Assembly (NCBI GenBank): GCA_038246575.1
Contig: JBBRVU010000188.1
Span: forward strand, 1-7,853
DNA: 7,853 bases
Source of the DNA: JACCUZ01 sp038246575
Lineage (GTDB): Bacteria; Actinomycetota; Actinomycetes; JACCUZ01
Reading direction: 5' to 3'
The position numbers were made by a program, and so were the translations under genes. The notes beneath the pieces were generated by a model, which was not told the DNA's origin, ran no database searches, and saw only the letters and a list, made by a program, of their open reading frames with translations. Below, in pieces: positions 7,098 to 7,853 of the stretch. The first letter of the stretch is position 1; each line of letters opens with the position of its first letter.

Positions 7098-7103
7098 ACA
7101 CTG
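7098..7103 (-). promoter_or_regulatory. Possible -10 element of the lipoprotein operon
   Basis: Read on the minus strand, CAGTGT (7103-7098) matches the A2 and T6 positions of the actinobacterial TAnnnT form. It ends 6 bases before the ATG at 7091, which would put transcription start at or very near the start codon. The direct repeats upstream would then cover roughly -19 to -40, replacing or overlapping the -35. This is a weak motif match, supported mainly by its geometry. Confidence 0.25.
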
Positions 7104-7109
7104 CATTGG

Positions 7110-7131
7110 CCACGATGAGACCACGATGAGA
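7110..7131 (-). promoter_or_regulatory. Tandem 11-bp direct repeat, probable OmpR/PhoB-family regulator binding site
   Basis: The 11-mer TCTCATCGTGG occurs twice back to back on the minus strand, at 7131-7121 and 7120-7110, with no mismatch. A period of 11 bp places both copies on the same DNA face, which is how OmpR/PhoB-family dimers bind head to tail. The site ends 18 bp before the lipoprotein start codon. A regulator of this family is encoded in the same cassette. The TCA core and terminal GG also resemble the repeat unit of actinobacterial PhoP sites, so PhoP is an alternative binder. Confidence 0.6.
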
Positions 7132-7138
7132 GCCCGTG

Positions 7139-7155
7139 GGCCGCGACGCGCGGCC
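7139..7155 (-). terminator. GC-rich hairpin, candidate terminator upstream of the lipoprotein operon
   Basis: GGCCGCG (7139-7145) and CGCGGCC (7149-7155) are perfect complements around a 3-base loop, giving a 7-bp all-GC stem. It lies about 145 bp after the beta-propeller stop and just before the tandem repeats, where it could stop read-through into the transport operon. There is no T-run, so a Rho-independent role is uncertain. Confidence 0.35.
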
Positions 7156-7300
7156 GGGACCTCCTTGCCTCGGCGTGCATCCGCGACGGCGATCCATGGC
7201 GGGCAGCCTTCGCGTCGAGCCGGGGCGAAATGCCCACGCGACGTCCTCGACAACTCCGGGGGGGCGAGGGTCATCCAGCGGCGCGGGAGCCGGGGCAGGC

Positions 7301-7853
7301 TCAGCGCATGTTGCCGGTGTGGCCCAACGAGTACGAACCGGGCTGGGGCCATACCGACAGGCCGTGCGGGCCGGCGTTGACCCGGATCGATTTGAGCAGC
7401 TTGCCGGTCCTGCTGTCCAGGACGTAGACGCGGGAGTGGTAGCGGCCGGAGAGCCAGAGTTGTTTGCCGTCGGCGGTCACCCCGCCCATGTCGGGGGAGC
7501 CCCCGCCGGGGATCTTCCACCGCGTCACCGGCTTGAGGGTGGCGGAGTCCAGGACGCTGATCGTGCCCTCGTCGCGGTTGGAGACGAAGAGCCGGGTGGC
7601 ATCGCGTGAGGGGTAGATGCCGTGCGCGCCCTTGCCGGTGCGGATGAACCGGCTGATCGTGAACGTCTTCGCGTCGATGACCCAGACCCCGTTGCGCAAC
7701 ATGTCGGCGGATAGGAACCACCGGCCGTCCGGGCTGAGGCGCACGTCCTGCGGCATCGCGGAGGCCCCGGGGCGGAGCTGGCCCTTGGGGCCGTTGCTCA
7801 TCTTCGCGTGCCTCGGGCTGTCTGCCCCGGGGGTCTTCGTCGCGTTGAGGTCG
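7301..7853 (-). CDS. YVTN-type beta-propeller repeat protein (5' partial at window edge)
   Basis: The frame is open from the right edge to the TGA at 7303-7301 and gives the last 183 residues. Three repeats of about 40 residues are visible. They contain LSPDGRWFLSADMLRNGVWVIDA (about 39-61), YPSRDATRLFVSNRDEGTISVLD (about 80-102) and VTADGKQLWLSGRYHSRVYVLD (about 125-146). Each has the 'D-G/A ... V-x-V-I/L-D' blade pattern of YVTN/YncE-like beta-propellers. The end, PHGLSVWPQPGSYSLGHTG, resembles the conserved C-terminus of actinobacterial secreted members. A Met at 7801 could be taken for a start. However, the frame continues upstream without a stop and the propeller would have too few blades, so the real start is outside the window. 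These proteins are usually extracytoplasmic; the ligand is unknown. The gene is probably not part of the transport operon, given the 209-bp gap. Confidence 0.88.
   Translation of the reverse strand, partial: DLNATKTPGADSPRHAKMSNGPKGQLRPGASAMPQDVRLSPDGRWFLSADMLRNGVWVIDAKTFTISRFIRTGKGAHGIYPSRDATRLFVSNRDEGTISVLDSATLKPVTRWKIPGGGSPDMGGVTADGKQLWLSGRYHSRVYVLDSRTGKLLKSIRVNAGPHGLSVWPQPGSYSLGHTGNMR

Larger units (their letters stand above)
7092..7300. other. Intergenic region upstream of the lipoprotein operon
   Basis: These 209 bases lie between the stop of the beta-propeller gene (7301) and the lipoprotein start (7091), both on the minus strand. They contain a GC-rich hairpin (7139-7155) and a tandem 11-bp repeat (7110-7131), each listed separately. 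They also hold a weak 4-bp stem, GGGC-GAAAT-GCCC (7223-7235). I see no convincing gene here: frames crossing it on either strand are Arg/Pro-rich and look like by-products of high GC. Confidence 0.6.

Noticed and set aside
7223..7235. GGGC-GAAAT-GCCC hairpin downstream of the beta-propeller gene
   Set aside because: A 4-bp stem with no T-run on the minus strand is expected by chance in sequence this GC-rich.
7095..7721. A minus-strand frame of 208 residues overlapping the beta-propeller gene
   Set aside because: It is Arg/Pro/His-rich and out of frame with the clear YVTN repeats. It would also cover the tandem-repeat regulatory site.

Overview
The window is GC-rich throughout, with strong G/C preference at third codon positions, GTG as well as ATG starts, and actinobacterial-style protein families. 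These include an OmpR-type regulator with a HAMP histidine kinase, a long duplicated FtsX-like permease, a Ser/Thr-rich lipoprotein and a YVTN beta-propeller. It most likely comes from a high-GC actinomycete; genus cannot be told from the sequence alone.

Layout, left to right. Positions 3-170 (+) hold the C-terminal end of a transposase, probably ISAzo13 family, entering from outside the window. A 123-bp gap follows, where this gene faces the cassette end-to-end. From 7091 down to 294 (all on the minus strand) lies a compact six-gene cassette, read leftward: lipoprotein (7091-6408), ABC ATPase (6411-5704), second ABC ATPase (5707-5036), large FtsX/MacB-type permease (5039-2400), response regulator (2341-1664) and sensor histidine kinase (1667-294). 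The first four genes are joined by three 4-bp ATGA stop/start overlaps, and regulator and kinase by a 4-bp GTGA overlap. Only a 58-bp gap separates the permease from the regulator. Positions 7301-7853 (minus strand) hold the C-terminal 183 residues of a YVTN beta-propeller protein that begins beyond the right edge.

How the genes may work together: the two different ATPases probably form a heterodimer that drives the single duplicated permease. Such a machine would belong to the MacB/LolCDE-like 'mechanotransmission' group, which exports or extracts molecules, or moves a partner protein, at the outer face of the membrane. The lipoprotein, anchored on a flexible linker, is the natural extracytoplasmic partner. 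The kinase senses an unknown signal through a roughly 120-residue external domain and phosphorylates the regulator.

The most notable non-coding feature is a perfect tandem 11-bp direct repeat (7110-7131) just upstream of the lipoprotein start. This is the classic site shape for OmpR/PhoB-family regulators, and it suggests the cassette is controlled by its own regulator or by a PhoP-like one. The cassette as a whole (lipoprotein, two ATPases, one fused permease and a two-component system) is a coherent, possibly uncharacterised envelope-sensing transport module. Its substrate cannot be read from the sequence.
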